A DNA stretch of 64,000 nt from JAYPEY01 sp964519245 (GTDB lineage Bacteria; Verrucomicrobiota; Verrucomicrobiia; Limisphaerales; JAYPEY01): NCBI GenBank assembly GCA_964519245.1, contig CAZFLK010000006.1:1-64000 (forward strand), read 5' to 3'. The notes beneath the pieces are model-generated. The model had not been told where the DNA came from and made no database searches. It saw nothing but the letters and a program-made list of their open reading frames with translations. Below, in pieces: positions 8,891 through 18,005 of the stretch. The position numbers and the translations under genes are program-made. Every line of letters starts with the position of its first letter. The stretch's first letter is position 1.

Positions 8891-11299
8891 TTACTTGGCG
8901 AGCGCGACCTTTTTCTTGTCGTCCTTCTTATCCGCGGCCTTTTCCTCCGCGGGCTTCGGCTTGGTCACGATCAAACGACCGCTGGTGGCGCCGATGAAAT
9001 CCATCGGTTCGCCATTCTTGTCGGCGGTCATGCGCCAATAGATGGTCTTGCGGACGCCGGTTGGGGTCTTTTCGGTCGTCTTGATCTTGAAGACCGCTTC
9101 CTTGGTCTCCTTGGTGATCTCCACCGGCTCGGCGGTGCAGTAGGCCGGCAGGCTGTGAAGCTTCAGGGTCGCCTCGCCATCGAAGGCAACCTTGTGATCC
9201 AGCTTGCATTTGAACTCCACTTCCTTCCCCTGCTCGGCCGAGGTTGTCTGGAACTTGCCCAACACGTGACGAGGGACAATTTCGAAGTCGATGAAATCAG
9301 AGGAGACCCACAGCTCGCCGCCGGCAATGCTGGCGCGGGCCTGAACGCAGACCTTCCAGGAGCGAACCTGCGCATTGTATCGAGCATCCACCCGGTATTT
9401 GCCGGAATTCTTGCCCTTCGGGATCTTGATGTAGGAACTGGCCGACACTCCCGGCGGACGGAAGGGGAAGTAACAATAGATATCTTCATCCCAACCCTCT
9501 TTCTTCTTCACATCGACCTCCAAGTACTGGATCCCATATTGGACGATCGGAGCCTTGGGCTGCGTCAGCGAAATGCTGAACGGAGCTTCCTCGGCGACCG
9601 TCACCGCCAGCTTGTCGAGCGTCTTGACCTTGTAGACCGTGGAGTTGGGACTGGCGTGAACCAGGTCGATTTTCTGCTGCAGCCCGCCCTCCGGGACATC
9701 CGTCGGCTTGCCGTCCTTCATCAGTTTGACCTCGGGACGCACGAACTTGCCGCCCACCGGGGCATCTGCGGCCGCCTCAAAAATCAGGGGAAAGGTGCTG
9801 ACATTGCCCGGCATGACGTCGGACACGAGCTTGACGCCCTTCGGCAGGTCCGAAATCTGGAACTGCAGATCGCCGCGCAACCCGTTCTGACGGCTGGCGG
9901 TCATCATGGTGGCGAAACGATTGCCCCTCGGGATCACCATCGCCTGACGCGTCTGAGAGTCGCGGCGGGCAACATGCGGGATGCTCATCGCGTAGCTCGG
10001 CTGATAGGGCGTCATTTCGATGCGGTAGGTGAAGTCAGCGCGCCCGCGGCTCAGGTGGTCGTTGATGCGGATCAAATACTCGCCATCGGCCGGGGGATTA
10101 AACCGCGCGTAGCTGTCCATGATGCCGGAAGCGTCGTCATTGCCGGTAATCCGCTTGCCCTTGGCGTCGTAAATATTCATCACCGGATCCAGGTCGGAGC
10201 GGACCTGCTGGGCGTGCACGCGAACGTGCAACTGCTGCCCTTTCTTGGCGGTAAAGCGGAAGCAATCGATATCGCCGGGTTCGGAAATGATGCCGTTGAA
10301 GGCCGCGGGAACCGGCAACTCCGTCTTGGTCGCCTTGGCGAAATCGTTATTGGGCTCCGCCTCAATGACGTTGTCGAACGGGGAAACCCGGAAGGCGTTC
10401 GGAAAGGGTGAGCTGACGCCATTCTGAACGGCGACCACGCCATGGTTTTCGTCAGGCTCGGCCGGGAGCTTGAACTCCTGTTCGAAGTCGCCGGCGGCGT
10501 CGCCGATGAACTTCACCTTCACGGTCGAGCCGGCCTTGCCGCCGGCGGGGAAAACAATGGTCGGGCGCGGAAAGCTGCCAATGTGCGCCCGATAGTAACT
10601 GTAACGACCGCCGCCATAGGCTGCCTCACGAACCTGAACGATGTAGGTTCCATCGGCCGGGGCGACCACCGTCACCGAAGGATCCTGCAACGCCAACGGG
10701 GTGTCATCCGACTCGGCGAGGATCTCTCCGTCCATGTTCTGGATCGCGACATAGGGATCAAACAAGGTCATGTTCAGACGCACGCCCTCAACCTCGGCCG
10801 AAATGCGCTCGCCCTTCTTGGCGGTCACCTTGTAGTAATCAATTTCCTCGGAATCAACGCGGCCTTCGACCGTCACATTGCCCTTCAACTCCTGCGCTTC
10901 ATTGAACTCGTTGTTCGGCTCCTTCTCCTCGACATTGGCGAATGGCCCGACATTGAAGGTGCGAACCTGGCTGATGCCCGACGCTGTGCGCAGGCGGAAA
11001 TGGTATTCCCCGAGCCGGGCGTTCTTGGCGATCCGAAACTTCGCCTTCACCGAGCGATCCTTTGGCTCGGTGATGGAAACGACCTCGATGCCCGGCTCGT
11101 AGAACATGATCTCCTGGGAATCGCCCAAGCGGTAGCCGGTGATGGTCACGTCCACCTCCGTTCCGCGCTGCGCGCCGAGCGGCTTGATCCATTGGAAGCT
11201 GTCGCCATAGCCGCGGTTCAAGCCCACTTCGGGGTCCACGGCCAGAGCGTTACCGGCCAAGAGAATGGCCGCTGTCATCAACGCAGTGAGTTTCTTCAT
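8891..11299 (-). CDS. Exported PPC-domain protein
   Basis: The protein has 802 residues, with a clear signal peptide (MKKLTALMTAAILLAGNALA). It contains several beta-rich domains, including at least two pre-peptidase C-terminal (PPC) type modules. These are recognised by the EXEPNN pattern (VEEKEPNNEFNEA near 125-140 and IEAEPNNDFAKA near 305-320), followed by the D-Y/F-F/Y-R-T-A-K-K-G pattern. The C-terminus is Lys/Glu/Ala-rich (~785-802). PPC modules are extracellular and usually flank catalytic domains, but no protease or glycosidase domain is visible here. It lies between the DUF1501 and DUF1549/1553 genes, a familiar neighbourhood in Verrucomicrobia and Planctomycetes. It is probably a periplasmic or surface partner of those proteins. 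Confidence 0.8.
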   Translation of the reverse strand: MKKLTALMTAAILLAGNALAVDPEVGLNRGYGDSFQWIKPLGAQRGTEVDVTITGYRLGDSQEIMFYEPGIEVVSITEPKDRSVKAKFRIAKNARLGEYHFRLRTASGISQVRTFNVGPFANVEEKEPNNEFNEAQELKGNVTVEGRVDSEEIDYYKVTAKKGERISAEVEGVRLNMTLFDPYVAIQNMDGEILAESDDTPLALQDPSVTVVAPADGTYIVQVREAAYGGGRYSYYRAHIGSFPRPTIVFPAGGKAGSTVKVKFIGDAAGDFEQEFKLPAEPDENHGVVAVQNGVSSPFPNAFRVSPFDNVIEAEPNNDFAKATKTELPVPAAFNGIISEPGDIDCFRFTAKKGQQLHVRVHAQQVRSDLDPVMNIYDAKGKRITGNDDASGIMDSYARFNPPADGEYLIRINDHLSRGRADFTYRIEMTPYQPSYAMSIPHVARRDSQTRQAMVIPRGNRFATMMTASRQNGLRGDLQFQISDLPKGVKLVSDVMPGNVSTFPLIFEAAADAPVGGKFVRPEVKLMKDGKPTDVPEGGLQQKIDLVHASPNSTVYKVKTLDKLAVTVAEEAPFSISLTQPKAPIVQYGIQYLEVDVKKKEGWDEDIYCYFPFRPPGVSASSYIKIPKGKNSGKYRVDARYNAQVRSWKVCVQARASIAGGELWVSSDFIDFEIVPRHVLGKFQTTSAEQGKEVEFKCKLDHKVAFDGEATLKLHSLPAYCTAEPVEITKETKEAVFKIKTTEKTPTGVRKTIYWRMTADKNGEPMDFIGATSGRLIVTKPKPAEEKAADKKDDKKKVALAK

Positions 11300-11376
11300 C
11301 GTCGGTATTTTGGATTAAGTTTCGGATTGACGGGGCTCTGGGCTCCCATCCGTTGCTTTTTTGATTCGATAAGGAG

Positions 11377-11406
11377 CAGCCTGACGGCGTTCACGCCGTC
11401 AGGCTG
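11377..11406 (-). other. Perfect 14-bp-stem hairpin between DUF1501 and PPC genes
   Basis: The arms 11377-11390 and 11393-11406 are exact inverse complements separated by two bases, though a real loop would use at least four. On the minus-strand transcript the sequence after the stem is A-rich rather than U-rich, so a simple Rho-independent terminator is unlikely. It may stabilise the 3' end of the DUF1501 message or set differential expression within the block. Confidence 0.7.
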
Positions 11407-11430
11407 TCTCAAGAACACTGTGTGCCAAGC

Positions 11431-12768
11431 TCAGGCCAGCACGCCGTCAATCAGGTTGCCTTCCTTGACAATCTCGATCGGACGGGCGCCGGGGGCCATG
11501 ATTTCCTTGGCCGCATCGATGCCCATCAAGTGGTAAACGGTGTGAGCGAAGTCCTCAATCGTGACCGCGTCGTCTTCCGGCTCCGCGCCGATGGCATTGG
11601 ACGTGCCGTACGCGACGCCGCGCTTGACGCCGCCGCCAGCCATGGCGACCGAAAAGACCTTCGGCCAGTGATCGCGACCCGCGCGATTGTTGATCATCGG
11701 CGTGCGACCAAACTCACTGGTCACGGTGACCAGGGTGTCGTCCAGCATGCCGCGCTCGTCGAGATCCGTGATCAAGGCGGCAAAGGCTTGGTCGAACGAG
11801 GGCATGGTGCGCTCCATCGCGCGTTGAATGCCGTCGTGCATGTCCCAACCACCGTAGGTCATGGTGACAAAGCGCACACCGGATTCGACCAGACGGCGGG
11901 CCAGAAGCATGCGTTGTCCCGCCTGATTGCGGCCATACTTGTCGCGCATCTTCTTGTCTTCCTTCGTGATGTCGAAGGCTTCACGGGCTTCCTTCGAGGA
12001 AATCATGCTGTAGGCGCGCTGGTAGAAGGAATCCATGCCGGTCAAGGCGTCGGATTTCTCCAAGGCGCTGAAGTGGGCGTCGACGGCCTCGCGCATGCTG
12101 CGACGTTTGGCGAAGCGATCCTGATCGATCCCCTTCGGCAGGTTGAGGTCGCGCACCTTGAAGCTACCGCTGGCCGGGTCGCTGCCCAGGCTGAACGGAC
12201 CAAAGGCGGAGCTGAGATAGCCCGTGCCGGCGTGGTTGTTCGGCTGGCTGGGAATGCAGACATACGGGGGCAGGTTCTTGCGGGAACCGAGTTCGTGCGA
12301 AACCACGCTGCCGACACTGGGATACTTGATCGCCGGGCTCGGCTTGTAGCCCGTGAACATGTTGTGCGTGCCGCGCTCGTGCGCCGCCTCGCCGTGCGTC
12401 ATCGAACGAATCACGGACAATTTGTCCGCCACGCCGGCGATCTTCTTCATGTATTGGCTGAAGTGAACGCCCGGAATCTTGGTCGGAATGGATCCGACCG
12501 GACCGCGATATTCGATGGGCGCGCCAACCTGAGGATCCCAGGACTCCTGGTGGGCGCAGCCGCCCGGCAGGTAAATCTGGATGACCGACTTCGCCTTCGC
12601 CTTGATCTTCCGGCCGGCCTCCATGTTGGCTCCGACATCCGCCCGCAGGATGTTCGGCAGGCTGGCGCCGAGAGCGCCGAGGGCCCCGACGAAAAGGAAA
12701 TCACGACGATTCGGGTTCCAAGCGTGGTCGGAACCGCCGCACCATTGTTCGCGTTTGATTTTGCTCAT
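11431..12768 (-). CDS. DUF1501 protein with Tat signal
   Basis: The protein has 445 residues. The N-terminus carries a twin-arginine motif (NRRDFL, arginines 21-22) followed by a hydrophobic stretch, so export in folded form is expected. The rest matches DUF1501, a sulfatase/alkaline-phosphatase-superfamily-like family. Typical segments are LPGGCAHQESWDP, TMTYGGWDMHDG and VTVTSEFGRTP. The family is very common beside DUF1549/DUF1553 genes in the PVC superphylum and has no defined substrate. This is the first gene of the four-gene minus-strand block. Its upstream region (12769-13021, AT-richer than its surroundings) is shared with the divergent 5-oxoprolinase and probably holds both promoters. 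Confidence 0.85.
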   Translation of the reverse strand: MSKIKREQWCGGSDHAWNPNRRDFLFVGALGALGASLPNILRADVGANMEAGRKIKAKAKSVIQIYLPGGCAHQESWDPQVGAPIEYRGPVGSIPTKIPGVHFSQYMKKIAGVADKLSVIRSMTHGEAAHERGTHNMFTGYKPSPAIKYPSVGSVVSHELGSRKNLPPYVCIPSQPNNHAGTGYLSSAFGPFSLGSDPASGSFKVRDLNLPKGIDQDRFAKRRSMREAVDAHFSALEKSDALTGMDSFYQRAYSMISSKEAREAFDITKEDKKMRDKYGRNQAGQRMLLARRLVESGVRFVTMTYGGWDMHDGIQRAMERTMPSFDQAFAALITDLDERGMLDDTLVTVTSEFGRTPMINNRAGRDHWPKVFSVAMAGGGVKRGVAYGTSNAIGAEPEDDAVTIEDFAHTVYHLMGIDAAKEIMAPGARPIEIVKEGNLIDGVLA

Positions 12769-13021
12769 AAGTGAGTTCTGTTTGTTTAAATTTACGTTAG
12801 CTGAGGATTCTGAAACGCCTGAATCAAAAATCGCAACCGTTTTTTGCCCTACTTCCGACTTCCAGCAATAAAGGACATTTCGGCCGCCGCCGCTCGAATG
12901 AGGCTTTTTTTCTAAAGATTCTCGTCTTTTTCTCGATTACCACGGACTTTTCAGCCCATCAAAACGAATCCGGCGATTTCTCGATTTTTCGCCAAACCAA
13001 TGATGCCAGACGCAAGTTTGC

Positions 13022-16000
13022 ATGAATGAATTCAAAAAAAGGAATCCTCCGGAAACAGGCTGGGAGTTCTGGATCGACGTCGGCGGCACCTTCACCGACT
13101 GCCTGGGACGGGGGCCAAACAGCGCGCTCAAGGCCCACAAACTGCTGAGTAACGGGGTCTATCACGGGGAATGCGGGCCGGGCTCCACTGCCGCGGCCAT
13201 CCTCGACCCAACCCGGATCGGCGCCCCGGCCAAGTTCTTCCAAGAATTCAAGATCGAGTGGCAAATCGACGCCTCATCCGGCAAAAATGAATTCACCTCG
13301 GGCCGTATCGCTGATTTTGACGCCCGCACTGGAGCGCTCCATCTGGAGGAGTCTCTCCCGACATCCCCACCCGAGGGTCTTGGCTACACCCTGAAAGGAG
13401 ATCATGAGGCTCCCGTTATCGGCGTCAGGTGGTTGATGGGACTCCGCCCGGAGGAGCCCACCGGACCGATCGACGTCCGCTTGGGCACCACCCGGGGCAC
13501 CAATGCACTGCTGGAGCGTCAAGGCGCGCGAACCGCGTTGATCACCACCCGGGGCTTCCGCGACGTCCTGCGGATCGCCTATCAGAATCGGCCGCGCTTG
13601 TTCGATCTCTGTCCGCGCAAACCGGACGACCTTTACCAGTGCGTGATCGAGATCGACGAACGACTTGACGCGCAGGGCGGCTCGATTCAATCGCCGGACC
13701 CATCACGAATCCAGGCCCAACTGGCGGAACTGGCCGAGAGCGGCGTCGACTCAGTTGCCGTTTGCCTCCTGCACTCCCATCGGAACGCCGAACACGAGCG
13801 CATGATCGGGCGCCTCGCCAAAGAGCGCGGCTTCAAGAATGTATCGCTCTCCTCGCAATTGAATCCGCTGCCCAAGATCGTTTCCCGGGGCGACACCACC
13901 GTGGTGGACGCCTACCTGACCCCCATTCTGCGGAACTACCTTCAACGCATCGCCGCCGCCCTGCCCGAAGCCGGGATCAAACTGATGACCAGCGCCGGCA
14001 GCCTGGTCTCCATGGACTCATTTGTCGGCAAGGATTCCATTCTTTCCGGCCCGGCCGGCGGGGTGGTCGGCGCAGCCTGCGTCGCCAAGTCAGTTAATCG
14101 CGCAACATTCATCGGCTTCGACATGGGCGGCACCAGCACGGACGTCTGCCGCTACGACGGCGAGTACGAGCGGCGCTACGAAATGGAGTTGACCGATCAG
14201 GAAAGCGGCGGCGCCATCCGGGTGTCGGCTCCCATGCTCGCCGTGGAAACCGTCGCGGCGGGCGGCGGCTCCATCTGTTGGTTCGACGGACAGAAACCCG
14301 TGGTCGGCCCCCAGTCGGCGGGCGCCGATCCCGGACCAGCCTGCTACGGTCGAGGCGGCCCCCTGACCGTCACCGATATCAATGTCTACCTGGGGCGCGT
14401 CATACCTGATCGGTTTCCATTTCGCCTGGATCGCGACGCCGTTCTTCGGCGACTGGACGAGCAGATTGACTTGATCGCATCCGAGTCCGGCAAGACGTAC
14501 ACCCGAGACGAACTGGCTGAGGGCTTCGTTCAGATCGCCAACGCCAACATGACCGCGCCCATCAGGAAGATCTCGCTCGCCCGCGGTCACGACGTCCGGG
14601 AATACAGCCTGGTCAGCTATGGCGGCGCCGGTTCGCAGCATGCCTGCGCCATCGCCGCCGAACTGGGCGTCTCCGAGATTCTCTGCAGCCGGCATGCCGG
14701 GGCTCTGAGCGCGCTGGGAATTGGCATGGCCAGAATCGCGCGCCACGGCGAACGGTCGATCGCGCAGCCGGCGAACGCCCTGTTCGACGGGATTCGAAGC
14801 GACACCCTCGCCGGAATCTTCCGGGAAATCGAAACCGACCTTCGCGCCCAACTGCTGGCCGATGGCGCGCCCCCGGAACGCATCCTGCCCCCGCGCAGAT
14901 TGCTCGACCTGCGCTACCAGGGGCAGGAAACCCGCATCACGGTCGCCGAACCCCGGGACCGCGATTATCTCGGCGCCTTCACCGAGGAGCACCAACGCCT
15001 TTACAGCTTCACTTTTCCCGAGCGGGAGATCGAGGTCTATGCCGCCAGAATGGAGTTGGCCGCGGAGACGCCAACCCTCCCGAGCAGCCCCGCCAGTCCC
15101 ATTCAGCGCCTTCGGGAACCCGATCGTCACACCACGGCCCGTTTCGGCGGCAAGCCCCTGGAAACCGGCGTCTTCCTTCGCGAAAGCCTGGCTCCCGGCG
15201 ACGAACTCCCAGGACCCGCCATCATTGCGGAAGCCATCGCGACCATCGTCGTCGAACCCGGATGGAAAGCGCGCGTCAATGGCAACAACGACATTGTCCT
15301 GACCGCGGCCTCCTCAGGAAGCCGACTCCGCAATCAAGCCGCAGACAACGTGGATTGGCGCGTCAAGCCGGACCCCATCGAGCTCGAGTTGTTCAACAAC
15401 CAGTTCGCGTCGATCGCCGAGCTGATGGGAACCACGCTGGAGAAGACCGCTCTCTCCACAAACGTCAAGGAACGCCTGGATTTTTCCTGCGCGATCTTCA
15501 CGGACGCCGGAGCCCTGGTGGTCAACGCGCCGCACATTCCCGTCCACCTCGGCGCCATGAGCGAATGCGTGCGCTGCCTGCGGGAGGATGTGGGAGCCTT
15601 CCGACCCGGCGACATCTATGTCACCAACGATCCGTATCGCGGCGGCAGCCACCTTCCGGACGTGACCGTCATCACTCCGGTGTTCATTCCTGGCAGCGGC
15701 TCAAGCGCGCCGGACTTTTTCGTCGCCAGCCGGGCGCACCATTCGGAGATCGGGGGCATCACCCCCGGATCCATGCCGCCCTTCTCCTCCTCCCTGGCCG
15801 ATGAGGGCGTCATCATCCGCAAGTTCCGCCTCGCCCGCGAGGGGGCCTCCCACGAGGCCGAACTCCGCGCCCTCCTCGCCTCCGGGCCCCGCCCCTCACG
15901 GTCCATCGATGAGAACATCGCCGACATCAACGCCCAGGCGGCGGCCAACCAGGTCGGCGTCCGCATGCTGGGCGAAATGACGTCGCGCCACGGTCTCGCA

Positions 16001-16954
16001 AAGGTTCAGGCCTACATGCGACATATCCAACGCGCGGCTGAGAACATGGTGCGGGCGGCGTTGCTCAAACTTCCCGCAGGGGAGCGCGCGTTCGAAGACA
16101 AGCTCGACAATGGCGCCCGGATCCGCGCGCAAGTCACGGTGAGCCACTCGGGCGATCAGGCCGCCGCAACAGTCGACTTCACCGGGACCGACCCCGTCAT
16201 GCCCGGCAACCTGAACGCCAACCGCGCCATCGTCATGAGCGCGTTGATCTACTGCTTCCGCTGCCTGATCGAGAAAGACGTCCCGCTCAACGCCGGCGTG
16301 TTGGCCCCGATCGAAGTCATCCTGCCCCACGACTGCCTGCTCAATCCAACACCGGCCGACGATCCCGCCGAATGCCCTGCCGTCGTCGGCGGCAACGTCG
16401 AAACGTCACAACGCATTGTCGACGTCGTCTTCGGCGCGCTGGGCGTCGTCGCGGCAAGCCAGGGCACCATGAACAACTTCCTCTTCGGGCGGTCCGGGGA
16501 ACGCGGCTTCGGCTATTACGAGACTCTTTGCGGCGGCGCGGGCGCCGGACCGGAGGCAGACGGCGCGGACGCTGTCCATACGCACATGACCAACACCCGC
16601 CTCACCGACCCGGAAGTCCTGGAGGAGCGCTATCCGGTCCGCGTTCTGCGAACCGAGATTCGCAATGAATCCGGCGGGCAGGGCGCGCGCCGCGGCGGCA
16701 ATGGACTCATCCGGGAGATCGAGTTTCTCGAACCCGTGGAGGTTTCCCTCCTCACCAACCGCCGGACAACCGCGCCGTTCGGGTTGCAAGGCGGCGAAAG
16801 CGGCAAGCCCGGCCTCAACCGGCTGAAGCGACACGGGGCCTCTGCCTTCGAGGACCTGCCGCCGGCCGCGCAGTTCCGGGCGGAGCCGGGCGACATCCTG
16901 CGCATTGAAACGCCGGGCGGCGGCGGCTACGGCAGCCACGGCTCGCTGGCGTAG
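13022..16954 (+). CDS. 5-oxoprolinase / hydantoinase (HyuA-HyuB fusion)
   Basis: The protein has 1310 residues, close to the single-chain 5-oxoprolinases (~1290). Residues ~15-720 form the HyuA half, with an N-terminal nucleotide-binding pattern DVGGTFTD near 20 and GGTSTDVCRYDG near 370. Residues ~780-1305 form the HyuB half, starting LFNNQFASIAELMG and containing NDPYRGGSHLPDV. Known members hydrolyse ATP to open 5-oxoproline to glutamate or act on hydantoins. Which of these applies here is not decidable. It is a cytoplasmic enzyme, divergent from the DUF1501 gene and without catabolic partners nearby. Its last 28 bases overlap the 3' end of the convergent membrane acyltransferase gene. Confidence 0.9.
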   Translation: MNEFKKRNPPETGWEFWIDVGGTFTDCLGRGPNSALKAHKLLSNGVYHGECGPGSTAAAILDPTRIGAPAKFFQEFKIEWQIDASSGKNEFTSGRIADFDARTGALHLEESLPTSPPEGLGYTLKGDHEAPVIGVRWLMGLRPEEPTGPIDVRLGTTRGTNALLERQGARTALITTRGFRDVLRIAYQNRPRLFDLCPRKPDDLYQCVIEIDERLDAQGGSIQSPDPSRIQAQLAELAESGVDSVAVCLLHSHRNAEHERMIGRLAKERGFKNVSLSSQLNPLPKIVSRGDTTVVDAYLTPILRNYLQRIAAALPEAGIKLMTSAGSLVSMDSFVGKDSILSGPAGGVVGAACVAKSVNRATFIGFDMGGTSTDVCRYDGEYERRYEMELTDQESGGAIRVSAPMLAVETVAAGGGSICWFDGQKPVVGPQSAGADPGPACYGRGGPLTVTDINVYLGRVIPDRFPFRLDRDAVLRRLDEQIDLIASESGKTYTRDELAEGFVQIANANMTAPIRKISLARGHDVREYSLVSYGGAGSQHACAIAAELGVSEILCSRHAGALSALGIGMARIARHGERSIAQPANALFDGIRSDTLAGIFREIETDLRAQLLADGAPPERILPPRRLLDLRYQGQETRITVAEPRDRDYLGAFTEEHQRLYSFTFPEREIEVYAARMELAAETPTLPSSPASPIQRLREPDRHTTARFGGKPLETGVFLRESLAPGDELPGPAIIAEAIATIVVEPGWKARVNGNNDIVLTAASSGSRLRNQAADNVDWRVKPDPIELELFNNQFASIAELMGTTLEKTALSTNVKERLDFSCAIFTDAGALVVNAPHIPVHLGAMSECVRCLREDVGAFRPGDIYVTNDPYRGGSHLPDVTVITPVFIPGSGSSAPDFFVASRAHHSEIGGITPGSMPPFSSSLADEGVIIRKFRLAREGASHEAELRALLASGPRPSRSIDENIADINAQAAANQVGVRMLGEMTSRHGLAKVQAYMRHIQRAAENMVRAALLKLPAGERAFEDKLDNGARIRAQVTVSHSGDQAAATVDFTGTDPVMPGNLNANRAIVMSALIYCFRCLIEKDVPLNAGVLAPIEVILPHDCLLNPTPADDPAECPAVVGGNVETSQRIVDVVFGALGVVAASQGTMNNFLFGRSGERGFGYYETLCGGAGAGPEADGADAVHTHMTNTRLTDPEVLEERYPVRVLRTEIRNESGGQGARRGGNGLIREIEFLEPVEVSLLTNRRTTAPFGLQGGESGKPGLNRLKRHGASAFEDLPPAAQFRAEPGDILRIETPGGGGYGSHGSLA

Positions 16955-17916
16955 TACATCGGCGCGACCCGGTTGATGCCGTGGAAGAACAGGAAGGAAG
17001 TCGCCCAGAGCCAGAGGAAGGTCGCGAGCCAAACCGCGCCCGCCGCCCCGCCCCGACGGGCGAAAACCTTCATTCGACCGGACGCCATGATCGCCGGCGC
17101 CTGCACCGCAAAGAACGCAAACTGATATCCGTCGAAGCGCGAGGTCGCGATCCCGAACATGAGTTCGTGGAAGGCGCCGCTGAACAGGCACACGCAGCAG
17201 ATCGCGCGCGCCGGACGCGCCCGGCCGCCGCAGCTCCGGAAAACATGACGCACCAACCAGGCGTGCACCCGATCATTCCAACGTCGCCAGAACTCCGCCG
17301 GCGTCGACGAAAGCCAGGCATTCCGAACCATCGGCCGAGTCCGGTATCCGACAATCCGCTCCAACCCGCACAGGGCCTGCGCGCCCAGTTCAACCGCCGC
17401 GACAAACAACGCCAGCTTGAGGGTGTGATCCGCCAGGTGATTCGATCTGAGAAAATTGCTTTGGGCCAAGGCGTTCAGAATCAGCCACAAACCAAGGAAC
17501 GCGACCCCGCCCCCGAGCAACCGCAGCCCTTCCTTGCCGAAAGCGCAACCACGGCGGCGCATCCGCCGGCGCTGATCCATCAAGGCGACAAAGATCGGCA
17601 AGGGAATCAGGAAAGACAGGCGCGCCTGCGGGGACAACGCCCTCGGCATTCTCAACAACTCAACCAAGCGAAACATCGCGTTGATGGACAAAATGGACGC
17701 GGCGGCGCGAAGGACCGCCTCATCGGGCGGAATGAGCAACGGGCAGAACAGGACGGCGACTGGAGCCGGATACGAAACAGCGCGCGCCCGGGATTGCAGG
17801 GAGACAGCCGCCAAGGTCGCGATGGCGTAGATCGCGGCCAGACTGAGCAGGAATGAGGGCGCGGGGCTCAAGGCGAATGACGCCGCCAACGTAGACGCCG
17901 GCGCCCAAGGATTCAA
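16927..17916 (-). CDS. MBOAT / wax-synthase-like membrane acyltransferase
   Basis: The protein has 329 residues with about eight hydrophobic segments. The motif EFWRRWNDRVHAWL, near residue 210, and the SGAFHE motif with a conserved histidine, near 250, match the wax synthase/MBOAT acyltransferase family. That family moves acyl chains onto alcohols or sugars at the membrane. No ATG is available for the N-terminus: the start chosen is TTG at 17916, and a different start is possible. The gene is convergent with and overlaps the 5-oxoprolinase by 28 bp. No polysaccharide or lipid operon surrounds it, so the substrate is unknown. Confidence 0.65.
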   Translation of the reverse strand: MNPWAPASTLAASFALSPAPSFLLSLAAIYAIATLAAVSLQSRARAVSYPAPVAVLFCPLLIPPDEAVLRAAASILSINAMFRLVELLRMPRALSPQARLSFLIPLPIFVALMDQRRRMRRRGCAFGKEGLRLLGGGVAFLGLWLILNALAQSNFLRSNHLADHTLKLALFVAAVELGAQALCGLERIVGYRTRPMVRNAWLSSTPAEFWRRWNDRVHAWLVRHVFRSCGGRARPARAICCVCLFSGAFHELMFGIATSRFDGYQFAFFAVQAPAIMASGRMKVFARRGGAAGAVWLATFLWLWATSFLFFHGINRVAPMYYASEPWLP

Positions 17917-18005
17917 TGGGCGTCCGAAACGGAACTTTGAGACCCGGGGTATCGTAAGGCAGCGCGCAAGAGGGCCCGAAGCGTCGACACTCGCGCGGTC
18001 CCGCT

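Noticed and set aside
9155..10411. Plus-strand open frame opposite the PPC gene
   Set aside because: Arg/His/Asp-rich product without recognisable domain, antisense to a well-supported gene.
14090..15130. Minus-strand open frame inside the 5-oxoprolinase gene
   Set aside because: Antisense shadow of conserved oxoprolinase sequence.
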